Part shown: one piece after another, positions 6,713 through 14,558 of the stretch | Layout of the letters: each line of letters opens with the position of its first letter | Position numbering within the stretch: position 1 is the first letter of the stretch | Source of the DNA: Tannerellaceae bacterium | GTDB lineage: Bacteria > Bacteroidota > Bacteroidia > Bacteroidales > Tannerellaceae | NCBI GenBank assembly: GCA_031267205.1 | Contig: JAIRZN010000168.1 | Location: 1 to 14,859 of the forward strand | Length of the DNA stretch: 14,859 nucleotides | Reading direction: 5' to 3' | Notes under the pieces: generated by a model | The model's input: only the letters and a program-made list of their open reading frames with translations | What the model was told of the DNA's origin: nothing | Databases searched by the model: none | Position numbers and translations under genes: made by a program

Positions 6713-9064
6713 TCATTCTGCTTTGATATTATCGGCAGGGTTAGCATTAGCGGCTGTCCGGCACTGGAAAGTAACGGTTGCGACGGTCAGCAGCGAGACT
6801 ATCAGGAAGGCCGCAGGGTATACCCACCAGTAAAGCGGCGTCCGGTAGGCGAAGTTCTCTAACCACAGGCTCACGGCGTAGTAAGCTAAGGGCGCGCCAC
6901 AGGCGAAGCATAGGCAAAGGATGCGCAGGTAGGTCTTGTTGAACATCAGCACAATCTCGCCCGTCGTCGAGCCGAAGACCTTGCGCACGCTTATCTCCCT
7001 CCGCCTATACTCGCTCTCGAAAACTACGAGGCCAAACACGCCCACAATAGAAATCAGGATGGCGATAAAGCTGAACAGCGAGATCAAAACAGACATCTTT
7101 TGATCCTTAGCATACGATAGGTTAGCGTAATCGGAGAGGAAATGGACATCAAACGTATAGTCGGCATCGAAGCCGGCGAGCGTCCGGCGCACATGCTCAA
7201 GCGCAGCCCCCATGTCGGAGCCGCCTTTCACCCTTGCGTATAGGTATTTCATGTACTGCATCCAATATTTGCTACCGCTGACGTATAAGGCCATAGGCTC
7301 CACTTCGGTATGCAGGGAGGCAAACTTTATATCGGGGATGAAACCGATGATTTCGTCGTTGCCCACCTTTGTATTCAGCTCCAGATTGAAGGCTGCGCGG
7401 GCTTTTTCGTTGAATATTAAGGTCGCCCCACCCGCTGCGGCATCCTCAGTGCGGAAATCGCGGCCCTCGACGACCTCGACGCCCAAGGCCCTGAGTATAC
7501 CCTCGTCCGCCTGCAGGCATTTGAAGTTAACCGACTCGCCATTATACATCCGCCCCCACGCTCCAAAAGCATCGCCGGAGATGAGCGCGGTCGAATAGGC
7601 AGCCTCTTCGATGCCGGGGTTGGTTTTGAGCTTGTCGACGACGGCCTGCCGGCTGTCCATAATCTTGCTGTTGATGCCCGCCACGATCAGTTGGTCCTTG
7701 CCGAAGCCAAGGTCGGCGTGCGTAAGGAAACGGTTTTGCAGGTACATGAACGAGGCTCCCGTGACGAGGGCGAAGGAGGCTATGAATTGCACGCTTATCA
7801 AGGCGTTCCTGATCTTGCGGCCCCGCGGCGACAGTCCGAAGCTTCCCTTCAGAACTATTGCGGGCGGGAACGACGTCATATACAGGGCCGGATAGATGCC
7901 CGCGAGCAAGCCTGTCGCCAATGCCACAACGCCGGTGATTACCGCGAGCGGGATATGCTCATTGATACCCATCCCGACGTCGACGAGGGAGGAGATTGGC
8001 GTATACTTCAGGGCCTCGACGGCGAGGAGGGCTACGGCAAAGGCGATGAGGGCCGTCAATGCCGCCTCGATGAGCAACGCTAAGCGCAGACTACCGACGC
8101 CCGCGCCGAGAACCTTCTGCGTGTTGATGCTACGTATGCGCATAGGCGTCATTGCGGCGCTGAAGTTCATGTAATTGATGCCTGCAATAAGGATGATTAT
8201 GATGGCGATAGCGAATAGCACGGCCAGGGAATTGCGGCTTGCCTTAGGCGTAGTGTCGTAGGCTACGCCGGAGGCGAAATGCAGGCCTGAAACAGGGCGC
8301 AGGTATATCCCAAGCTCCCCGAAGCCGCTGAAACCGCCGCGGTCGGCGATCGAAAAGTCGAACGTTTGCTTGAAATTATCCTCCAATCCCTCCGCATTCG
8401 CAGGCTCGTTGACACGTATATAGGCCGTATAGTTCCAGTCCGACCACAATTCGGCATCGTAGTTATCCTTTATCGGCCTTAAAATAACATTCCGCAGCGA
8501 AGAATTGGCCGGCAGGTCGCGATAAACGCCTCCTACGGCATAAGCCCCGTCCCTCGTCTCCAACCGCTGCCCCAAGGCCGGCCCGTCGCCAAAGAACTTC
8601 CGCGCCAAACTAAGCGGCAGGAGGACAAGATCGGGAGCATCCATAGCCCGCACATCCCCCTCGGCCATATCAAGACCGAAGACGGAGGCGAAAGCGGGCG
8701 ATACTTCGAGCGCATCCTCAAGATAGTAAGTCCTGACCCCCTCCGTTTCTACGGAGAATAACACCTCCGCCGGTCGCGACCCGACGTATCCTCCGGCGAC
8801 AATATGCGGCGACGACCTCATAAAGGCTTCGGCGAAGGGACGCGGCGCAATGGCAACCTTGTCGTAGTCAAACGAAGGGCCGAGTTCGACGCGGAATATG
8901 TTCCCGGCCTGCGGATAGCCATTGTCGTAGCCATTGTCGAACTCCACCTGCATCATGATGACCATAAATGCGGCGAAGGCCACCGAGAGGCCGAGTATGT
9001 TGAGGATGGCCGCCATCTTAAAGCGTCGCAGGACGCCAAGCAGGTTGCGAAATATTGTATTCAT
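6713..9064 (-). CDS. ABC transporter permease D, double-FtsX (MacB-like) family
   Basis: A complete 783-residue permease. The frame is open eight codons further upstream (to 9088). The start at 9064 is preferred because MNTIFRNLLGVLRRFKMAAI matches the paralogs. It has the same eight-helix, two-domain layout as B and C. Coupling segments are PMRIRSINTQKVLGAGVGS in the middle and YRRREISVRKVFGSTTGEI near the C-terminus. It belongs with permease E: both have LSVAFAAFMVIMMQVEFDNG in the first helix, AGINYMNFSAAMTPMRIRS after the middle helix, and end ANPADNIKAE. The extracytoplasmic domains of the D/E pair also differ less from each other than from B/C. It lies 55 bp after E. Being nearest its pair partner in sequence and in position points to tandem duplication. 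Confidence 0.95.
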   Translation of the reverse strand: MNTIFRNLLGVLRRFKMAAILNILGLSVAFAAFMVIMMQVEFDNGYDNGYPQAGNIFRVELGPSFDYDKVAIAPRPFAEAFMRSSPHIVAGGYVGSRPAEVLFSVETEGVRTYYLEDALEVSPAFASVFGLDMAEGDVRAMDAPDLVLLPLSLARKFFGDGPALGQRLETRDGAYAVGGVYRDLPANSSLRNVILRPIKDNYDAELWSDWNYTAYIRVNEPANAEGLEDNFKQTFDFSIADRGGFSGFGELGIYLRPVSGLHFASGVAYDTTPKASRNSLAVLFAIAIIIILIAGINYMNFSAAMTPMRIRSINTQKVLGAGVGSLRLALLIEAALTALIAFAVALLAVEALKYTPISSLVDVGMGINEHIPLAVITGVVALATGLLAGIYPALYMTSFPPAIVLKGSFGLSPRGRKIRNALISVQFIASFALVTGASFMYLQNRFLTHADLGFGKDQLIVAGINSKIMDSRQAVVDKLKTNPGIEEAAYSTALISGDAFGAWGRMYNGESVNFKCLQADEGILRALGVEVVEGRDFRTEDAAAGGATLIFNEKARAAFNLELNTKVGNDEIIGFIPDIKFASLHTEVEPMALYVSGSKYWMQYMKYLYARVKGGSDMGAALEHVRRTLAGFDADYTFDVHFLSDYANLSYAKDQKMSVLISLFSFIAILISIVGVFGLVVFESEYRRREISVRKVFGSTTGEIVLMFNKTYLRILCLCFACGAPLAYYAVSLWLENFAYRTPLYWWVYPAAFLIVSLLTVATVTFQCRTAANANPADNIKAE

Positions 9065-9099
9065 ATAGTATAATTCTAAAATTTTCAATTCATAATTCA

Positions 9100-9117
9100 G
9101 TTACATTGGCTTGAGAA
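9100..9117. repeat. Remnant half-unit of the block 2 repeat between permeases E and D
   Basis: GTTACATTGGCTTGAGAA matches the right half of block 2 units (for example GTTACATTTCCTTGAAAA) at 15 of 18 positions. It sits directly beside the stop codon of permease E, the same place the block 2 array takes beside the stop codon of permease D. It looks like what is left of an array that was lost or never expanded after the D/E duplication. Confidence 0.55.
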
Positions 9118-9119
9118 TT

Positions 9120-11471
9120 TCATTCCGCCTTGATATTATCGGCAGGGTTAGCATTAGCGGCTGTCCGGCATTGGAAAGTAACGGTGGCGACGGTCAGCAG
9201 CGAGACTATCAGGAAGGCCGCAGGGTATACCCACCAGTGAAGCGGCGTCCGGTAGGCGAAGTTATCCAACCACATGCTCACGGCGTAGTAGGCTACGGGC
9301 GCGCCACAGGCAAAGCAGAGGCAAAGTATGCGCAGGTAGGTCTTATTGAACATAAGCACAATCTCGCTCGTAGTCGAGCCGAAGACTTTGCGCACGCTTA
9401 TCTCCCTCCGCCTGTATTCGCTCTCGAAGACAACGAGGCCAAACACGCCTACAATAGAAATCAGGATGGCGATAAAGCTGAATAGCGAGATCAAAACAGA
9501 CATCTTTTGATCCTTAGCATACGAGAGGTTAGCCTCGTCGGACAGGAAACGGACGTCAAATATATAGTCGGCATCGAAGCCGGCGAGCGTCCGGCGCACA
9601 TGCTCCAGCGCATCAGCCATGCCGGAGCCGGCCTTCACCCTTGCATAGAGGTATTTCATGCCCGGGCCGCGCGGTTGCTTACCGTAAACGTAGAAGGCCA
9701 TAGGCTCCACCGTCGTGTGCAGGGAAGCAAACTTTATATCGGGGATGAAACCGATGATTTCGTCGCCGTTCAAGTCGCCGTTCAGATCCAAACCGAAGGC
9801 CGCGCGTGCGCTCTCGTTGAAGATGAAGGTTCCCGCCTCCATCGCGGCGTCTCCAGCTCGGAAATCGCGACCCTCGACGACCTCTATGCCTAATGCCCTG
9901 AGTATACCTTGATCCGCAGGCAGGCAATTGAAGTTAATCGGCTCGCCCTTATGCTGCCGCCCCCAGGTTGCGAATATATCGTTGGAGATGAGCGAGGCCG
10001 AATAGGCGGCCTCTTCGATGCCGGGGTACGTTTTGAGGTTGTCGACGACGGCCTGCCGGCTATCGAGTATCTTGTCGTTTATGCCCGCCACGATTACCTG
10101 GTCCCTGCCGTAGCCAAGGTCGGCGTGCATAAGGAAACGGTTCTGCAGATACATGAACGAGGCTCCTATGACGAGGGCGAAGGAGGCTATGAATTGCACG
10201 CCTATAAGCGCGTTCCTGATCTTGCGGCCACGTGGCGATAGTCCGAAGCTCCCCTTCAGAGCTATGGCGGGCGGGAACGACGTCATATACATGGCCGGAT
10301 AGATGCCGGCGAGCAGGCCTGTCGACAAGGCTACAACGCCGGTGGCTATCGCGAGCGGGATATGGGCATTGATACCTATGCCTGCGTCGACGAGGCCGGA
10401 GATTGGCGTATCCTTCAAGGCCTCGACGGCGAGGAGGGCGACGGCGTAGGCGATGAGGGCCGTCAATACAGCCTCGACGAGCAGCGCTAAGCGCAGACTC
10501 CCGACGCCCGCGCCGAGAACCTTCTGCGTGTTGATGCTACGTATGCGCATAGGCGTCATGGCGGCGCTGAAGTTCATGTAGTTTATGCCTGCAATGAGGA
10601 TGATTATGATAGCGATGCCGAACAGTACGGCCAGCGAACTGCGGCTTGCCTTAGGCGCAGGGTCGTAGACTACGCCGGAAGCGAAATGCAGGTCGGAAAC
10701 AGGGCGCAGGTGCGTCCCCATATCCTTGAAGCTGCCGATGCCTCTGTCGTCGGCGGGCGGGAAGTCGAACGTTTGCTTGAAATTATCAATCAATCCTTCC
10801 GCATTTGCCGCCTCGTCGACGCGTATATAGGCTGTATAGTTCCAATCCGACCACAATTCGACGTCGTAAGTGAAGCTCAACGGCTTGTAAATAACGTTCC
10901 CGATGGTGGAGTTAACCGGAAGGTCGCGATAAACGCCTCCTACGGAGAAAACCTTGTCCCTCGTCTCTATCCGTTGCCCCAGCGCGGGCCTTTCGCCGAA
11001 GAGCTTCCGCGCCAAACTAAGCGGCAGGAGGACAAGATCGGGGGCATCCATAGCCCGAATATCCCCCTCAAGCATGTCGAAACCGAATACGGAAGCGAAA
11101 CCGGGCGAGACTTCGACAGCATCCTCAAGGAAGTAAGTCCGGATCCCCTCCGTTTCTACGGAGAGAAACGCCTCCACCGGTCGCGGCCAGGCGTATCCGC
11201 CGGCGACAATATGTGGCGACGACTTGATGAGGGCTTCGATGAAGGGCCGTGGCGCAACGCCAACCCTGTCGTAGCCGAGGACGGGGCCAAGCTCGAGGCG
11301 GAAGATGTCCTCCGCCTGCGGGTGGCCCTTGTCGTACCCATTGTCGAACTCCACCTGCATCATGATGACCATGAAAGCGGCGAAGGCCACCGAGAGGCCG
11401 AGTATGTTGAGGATGGCCGCCATCCTGAACCTGCGCAAAACGCTTAGGAAGTTCCTGAAAATTGTCTTCAT
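9120..11471 (-). CDS. ABC transporter permease E, double-FtsX (MacB-like) family, first permease of the operon
   Basis: A complete 783-residue permease starting MKTIFRNFLSVLRRFRMAAI. Helix 1 is at about residues 19-40, followed by extracytoplasmic domain 1, a helix triplet in the middle (first one ending AGINYMNFSAAM), helix 5 near FIASFALVIGASFMYLQNRF, domain 2, and three C-terminal helices. The C-terminal coupling segment reads YRRREISVRKVFGSTTSEI, with S where the paralogs have G. It is the closest relative of permease D. It starts 22 bp after the ATPase stop codon, the tightest link in the operon, and is therefore the permease most likely to be made in step with the ATPase. Substrate is unknown; the family includes MacB (drug and peptide export) and LolC/LolE (lipoprotein release). 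Confidence 0.95.
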   Translation of the reverse strand: MKTIFRNFLSVLRRFRMAAILNILGLSVAFAAFMVIMMQVEFDNGYDKGHPQAEDIFRLELGPVLGYDRVGVAPRPFIEALIKSSPHIVAGGYAWPRPVEAFLSVETEGIRTYFLEDAVEVSPGFASVFGFDMLEGDIRAMDAPDLVLLPLSLARKLFGERPALGQRIETRDKVFSVGGVYRDLPVNSTIGNVIYKPLSFTYDVELWSDWNYTAYIRVDEAANAEGLIDNFKQTFDFPPADDRGIGSFKDMGTHLRPVSDLHFASGVVYDPAPKASRSSLAVLFGIAIIIILIAGINYMNFSAAMTPMRIRSINTQKVLGAGVGSLRLALLVEAVLTALIAYAVALLAVEALKDTPISGLVDAGIGINAHIPLAIATGVVALSTGLLAGIYPAMYMTSFPPAIALKGSFGLSPRGRKIRNALIGVQFIASFALVIGASFMYLQNRFLMHADLGYGRDQVIVAGINDKILDSRQAVVDNLKTYPGIEEAAYSASLISNDIFATWGRQHKGEPINFNCLPADQGILRALGIEVVEGRDFRAGDAAMEAGTFIFNESARAAFGLDLNGDLNGDEIIGFIPDIKFASLHTTVEPMAFYVYGKQPRGPGMKYLYARVKAGSGMADALEHVRRTLAGFDADYIFDVRFLSDEANLSYAKDQKMSVLISLFSFIAILISIVGVFGLVVFESEYRRREISVRKVFGSTTSEIVLMFNKTYLRILCLCFACGAPVAYYAVSMWLDNFAYRTPLHWWVYPAAFLIVSLLTVATVTFQCRTAANANPADNIKAE

Positions 11472-11493
11472 CCTGCTTGCCGGTATTAATTTG

Positions 11494-12174
11494 TCAGATG
11501 TATTCGCTAACGGACGAGATGATGCTGCCGTCGAAGAGGTTGACTATGCGGTGCGCAAAGGAGGCGTCGTGCTTCGAGTGCGTCACCATGATGATTGTCG
11601 TGCCCTCCTTGTTGAGTTCGGTAAGCATTTGTATCACTTCGAGGCCGTTCTTGCTGTCGAGGTTCCCTGTCGGCTCATCGGCAAGGATGAGTTGCGGGGT
11701 TGAGACTACGGCTCGCGCTATGGCCACCCTCTGCTGCTGTCCTCCGGAGAGCTGTTGCGGGTAGTGCTTGGCGCGGTGGCTAATGTTCATGCGCTTCAGT
11801 ATGGCGTTGACCTTCTCCTTGCGCTCCTGGGGTTTGACGCGCAGGTATGTTAGCGGCAGCTCTACGTTTTCGAAGACGTTTAGCTCGTCTATGAGGTTGA
11901 AACTCTGGAAGACGAAGCCGATGTTTCCCTTGCGCACCTGCGTGCGGTCTTTCTCGCGTAGGTGTCCTACTTCGGTCTCGCCTATGTAATAACTTCCTTC
12001 CGTAGGATTGTCGAGCAGCCCGAGTATATTAAGGAGGGTAGACTTGCCGCATCCGGACGGCCCCATTACGGCGACAAATTCGCCGTCGTTCACTTCCATT
12101 GAAACCTTGTTCAACGCTATTGTTTCTACTTCTTCAGTGCGGAAGCACTTGCTTAAACCATCAATCTTGATCAT
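11494..12174 (-). CDS. ABC transporter ATP-binding protein (MacB/LolD-type)
   Basis: A cytosolic ATPase that would power the FtsX-type permeases encoded after it. It is 226 residues from the start at 12174 (MIKIDGLSKCFRTEEVETIA). The frame also allows a start three codons earlier at 12183, but MIKIDGLSKCF is the usual family start. Counting from 12183, Walker A is GPSGCGKST (41-49), the Q-loop is VFQSFNLI with Q93, the signature is LSGGQQQRVAIARA (145-158), Walker B is LILADEPTGNLDS (165-177), and the switch histidine is H202 in THSK. All catalytic motifs are intact. It is the first gene after the sigma-54-type promoter and the only ATPase in the window, so it presumably serves all five permeases. 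LolD, MacB and FtsE cannot be told apart from this sequence alone. Confidence 0.96.
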   Translation of the reverse strand: MIKIDGLSKCFRTEEVETIALNKVSMEVNDGEFVAVMGPSGCGKSTLLNILGLLDNPTEGSYYIGETEVGHLREKDRTQVRKGNIGFVFQSFNLIDELNVFENVELPLTYLRVKPQERKEKVNAILKRMNISHRAKHYPQQLSGGQQQRVAIARAVVSTPQLILADEPTGNLDSKNGLEVIQMLTELNKEGTTIIMVTHSKHDASFAHRIVNLFDGSIISSVSEYI

Positions 12175-12233
12175 TGCATACATTTTTAAAGTTGATAAAT
12201 ATTAGATGCTGTAAAATTATATGCTTATTTACA

Positions 12234-12249
12234 TTCAAATAACGTGCCA
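12234..12249 (-). promoter_or_regulatory. Sigma-54 (-24/-12) promoter of the ABC transporter operon
   Basis: On the minus strand the sequence is TGGCACG-TTAT-TTGAA, against the established consensus TGGCACGNNNNTTGCW. The -24 element is a full match, and the -12 element differs only by A for C. The GG to G spacing is right. A start about 12 bases downstream (near 12224) would leave a leader of roughly 50 bases before the ATPase ATG at 12174. Two tandem palindromic sites lie about 90 and 110 bp upstream, as expected for an enhancer-binding activator. The regulator itself is not in the window. Confidence 0.75.
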
Positions 12250-12302
12250 GAAGGGAAATTACACTGTTCCCCAGCCTGATAGCGAAAGCGCGGACTTCGC
12301 CT

Positions 12303-12344
12303 ACTGTCCAATTATTGGACACCACTGTCCAATTATTTGACACT
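12303..12344. promoter_or_regulatory. Two tandem 21-bp palindromic sites, likely activator-binding enhancer
   Basis: Direct repeats at 12303-12323 and 12324-12344. The first contains the perfect palindrome TGTCCAATTATTGGACA (8-bp arms around one T). The second reads TGTCCAATTATTTGACA with one arm mismatch. The 21-bp spacing is two helical turns and puts both dimers on the same DNA face, as for cooperative NtrC-family activators at sigma-54 promoters. Between these sites and the promoter there is only a short inverted repeat, GCGAA...TTCGC (12282-12300). The rest of the 12175-12502 gap holds no gene that I can see. Confidence 0.7.
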
Positions 12345-12406
12345 ATCCGTTACGTTATGCTCCCCGACGGCGTTTTGTAAAAATAATGTTATAAGTTAAG
12401 GTTACA

Positions 12407-12422
12407 TTTAGTTTTGACTAAA
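12407..12422. promoter_or_regulatory. Inverted repeat upstream of the inositol phosphate synthase gene
   Basis: TTTAGT-TTTG-ACTAAA has 6-bp arms around four bases. It lies about 40 bp upstream of the candidate -7 element of the plus-strand operon and could be an operator. The region is AT-rich, so chance is a real alternative. Confidence 0.3.
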
Positions 12423-12463
12423 AATACAATCTTATCGCACAACTCCCCCTAAGTCAAAATGGT

Positions 12464-12471
12464 ATTTTTGC
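12464..12471 (+). promoter_or_regulatory. Candidate Bacteroidetes -7 element for the inositol operon
   Basis: TATTTTTG fits the Bacteroides primary sigma factor -7 consensus TAnnTTTG and lies 31 bases before the ATG at 12503. No TTTG -33 element is seen at the usual distance, so the call rests on one element and position only. No Shine-Dalgarno sequence precedes the ATG, which is normal for this phylum. Confidence 0.4.
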
Positions 12472-12502
12472 CGTTACAATTGATGAAAAAACAGTATATT
12501 TT

Positions 12503-13804
12503 ATGGAAAAAGTTGAAGTAAAAGACGCAGGAGGAAAGCTCGGTGTCATGATCGTTGGAGTTGGAGGCGCCGTAGCCTCAACATTTATAGCAGGCACATT
12601 GGCTGTTCGTATAGGAAAGGGTCTGGCTGCAGGCTCAATCACTCAGTTAGCTACCATCAGGTTAGGTAAACGGAACGCGAATCGCTTCCCAAAGATAAAG
12701 GACGTCGTCCCGTTAGCGGATCTCGGCGATATAGTTTTCGGCGGATGGGATATATTCGAGGAAAACGTCTACGAAGCTGCCCTCCACGCCGAAGTATTGA
12801 AGAAGGAAGACCTTGACATCGTGCGCGACGGGCTTGAATCCATCGTGCCCATACCGGGTGTCTTCGACCGAGAGTTTGTGAGGAGGCTCAACGGTACGCA
12901 CGTCAAGCCCCAGGGTACGCGCCGCGAGTATACCGAACGCCTGCGCGCCGATATACGCCGCTTCAGGAAGGAGAACAAATGCGACCGCGTCGTCGTAATG
13001 TGGGCGGCGAGCACGGAAGTGTACATATCGCAGAGCGAAGAACATGCGTCGCTGTCGGCCTTCGAGAGGGCTTTGGACAACGACCTGGCGGCGGTCATAT
13101 CCCCAAGCATGTGCTACGCCTACGCGGCTATTTCCGAAGGCGCGCCTTTCATCATGGGCGCCCCGAACCTATGCGTGGAGATACCTGCGCTGGTGGAGCT
13201 GGCCAAAATGGAGCGCGTGCCTGTGTGCGGCAAGGATTACAAGACCGGACAGACGCTTATTAAGACCGTCATAGCGCCTATGCTTAAGACAAGGATGCTT
13301 GGTTTGGACGGATGGTTCTCAACGAACATACTGGGCAATCGCGACGGAGAGGTGCTCGACGACCCCGGCTCCTTCCGCACAAAGGAGGTGAGCAAGCTAT
13401 CCGTCATAGATACTATCCTTCAGCCCCAGATATACCCGGAACTCTATGGGAACATCTACCACAAGGTAAGGATCAACTATTACCCGCCGCGTAAGGACAA
13501 CAAGGAGGGCTGGGATAACATAGACATCACGGGATGGCTCGGCTACCCTATGCAGTTGAAGATTGACTTCCTATGCCGAGATTCCATACTCGCCGCTCCG
13601 CTATGCCTCGACTTGGTACTCTTCTCCGACTTAGCCCTCAGGTGCGGCTTCTCAGGTATGCAGACGTGGCTATCGTTCTATTTTAAAAGCCCCATTCATG
13701 ATGAGGATAGCGTACCGGAACATGATTTGTTCATACAACATACCATATTAAAGAACACTTTGCGCCGTATCATAGGCGAACCTACCTTAGATTATTTAGA
13801 CTGA
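12503..13804 (+). CDS. ino1: Inositol-3-phosphate synthase (myo-inositol-1-phosphate synthase)
   Basis: A cytosolic NAD-dependent enzyme that cyclises D-glucose 6-phosphate to 1D-myo-inositol 3-phosphate, the entry step to inositol. The protein has 433 residues. The nucleotide-binding loop is GVGGAVAST (19-27). Family motifs follow: MWAASTEVY (166-174), MGAPNLCVEIP (218-228), the active-site lysine segment GKDYKTGQTLIKTV (243-256), NILGNRDGEVL (275-285), SFRTKEVSK (290-298), and CRDSILAAPLCLDL (358-371). Length is that of the shorter prokaryotic forms rather than the ~530-residue eukaryotic form. The ATG at 12503 follows an AT-rich leader and opens the protein shortly before the Rossmann strand. 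The stop codon overlaps the start of the NTP transferase by one base. Family knowledge: in Bacteroides thetaiotaomicron this enzyme feeds inositol phospholipids and sphingolipids. It is read divergently from the transporter operon. Confidence 0.95.
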   Translation: MEKVEVKDAGGKLGVMIVGVGGAVASTFIAGTLAVRIGKGLAAGSITQLATIRLGKRNANRFPKIKDVVPLADLGDIVFGGWDIFEENVYEAALHAEVLKKEDLDIVRDGLESIVPIPGVFDREFVRRLNGTHVKPQGTRREYTERLRADIRRFRKENKCDRVVVMWAASTEVYISQSEEHASLSAFERALDNDLAAVISPSMCYAYAAISEGAPFIMGAPNLCVEIPALVELAKMERVPVCGKDYKTGQTLIKTVIAPMLKTRMLGLDGWFSTNILGNRDGEVLDDPGSFRTKEVSKLSVIDTILQPQIYPELYGNIYHKVRINYYPPRKDNKEGWDNIDITGWLGYPMQLKIDFLCRDSILAAPLCLDLVLFSDLALRCGFSGMQTWLSFYFKSPIHDEDSVPEHDLFIQHTILKNTLRRIIGEPTLDYLD

Positions 13805-14508
13805 TGGATTTTGCGATATTGGCAGCCGGTCGCGGCGAACGCCTGGCGCAGGACGGGGTAGCATGTCATAAAGCGATGGTCAGGATTGGCGGCGTCCCGC
13901 TTATAGAACGTATGCTGGGCATCCTCGTCAATAGCGGCGCGAGTAGGATAAGCGTGATAGTGAACGAGGATATGACGGAGGTGCGCGAATATATCGAAGG
14001 CCTCAACCTGAACGCGCCCTTGTTCGTCGTGACTAAGTCGACGCCCGGCCCTGCGCACAGTCTTTTCAACCTGAGGAACTACCTTACGGGGCGCGAATTT
14101 TGCGCCCTGACCGTAGACTCGGTCTTCCTCGAAAGCGAATTTAAGGCCTTCGTGCATGACTTCAAGGCGAGCAAGGCGGACGGACTGCTTGGTGTGACGA
14201 AATACCTGAATGATGAGAAGCCGCTGTACGTTAACGTAGACTACAACATGACGGTAAACAGCTTCACTGATACGCCGGACGTAGATCGCTGGTATGTATC
14301 GGGCGGCATATACCTGCTTAAGCGTATGGCCATCGACATACTCGTGCGCGCCGTGCTCCGCGACGATGTCCGCATGCGCGACTTCCAGCGCCTGATGCTC
14401 TCCGAGGGCATGAATCTAAAGGCGTGGCCCTTCGGAAAGATCGTTGACGTAGACCATGCGTCGGATATAGCCGACGCCGAAGGTTTCTTGAGGTCGGTAA
14501 ATGAATAA
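13804..14508 (+). CDS. NTP transferase domain protein, candidate inositol-phosphate cytidylyltransferase
   Basis: A 234-residue cytosolic nucleotidyltransferase with a Rossmann-like GT-A fold. The nucleotide loop is LAAGRGERL (6-14) with K23 following in CHKAM. The metal-binding aspartate is D105 in LTVDSVF (102-108), and a second acidic motif is VDVDHASDIADAE (214-226). No acyltransferase or membrane domain is attached. The start codon shares its A with the stop codon of the inositol-3-phosphate synthase gene (TGATG), which implies translational coupling. Enzymes of this fold activate a sugar or polyol phosphate with CTP or another NTP. Given the partner, activation of inositol 1-phosphate to CDP-inositol is a reasonable inference, but the substrate cannot be read from the sequence. 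An alternative is a nucleotidyltransferase for another head group or for a capsule sugar. Confidence 0.85.
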   Translation: MDFAILAAGRGERLAQDGVACHKAMVRIGGVPLIERMLGILVNSGASRISVIVNEDMTEVREYIEGLNLNAPLFVVTKSTPGPAHSLFNLRNYLTGREFCALTVDSVFLESEFKAFVHDFKASKADGLLGVTKYLNDEKPLYVNVDYNMTVNSFTDTPDVDRWYVSGGIYLLKRMAIDILVRAVLRDDVRMRDFQRLMLSEGMNLKAWPFGKIVDVDHASDIADAEGFLRSVNE

Positions 14509-14558
14509 CGCATCCACATTCTTATTCCTCTATGTTGGTAACATCTAAGAAAACCCCA

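Noticed and set aside
12303..12344. Link between the 21-bp enhancer repeats and the 42-bp arrays (42 = 2 x 21)
   Set aside because: The sequences show no similarity. The numerical relation probably reflects only that both are multiples of the helical repeat.
12713..13110. Minus-strand frames opposite the inositol-3-phosphate synthase gene
   Set aside because: Shadows of a well-recognised enzyme; no family features of their own.
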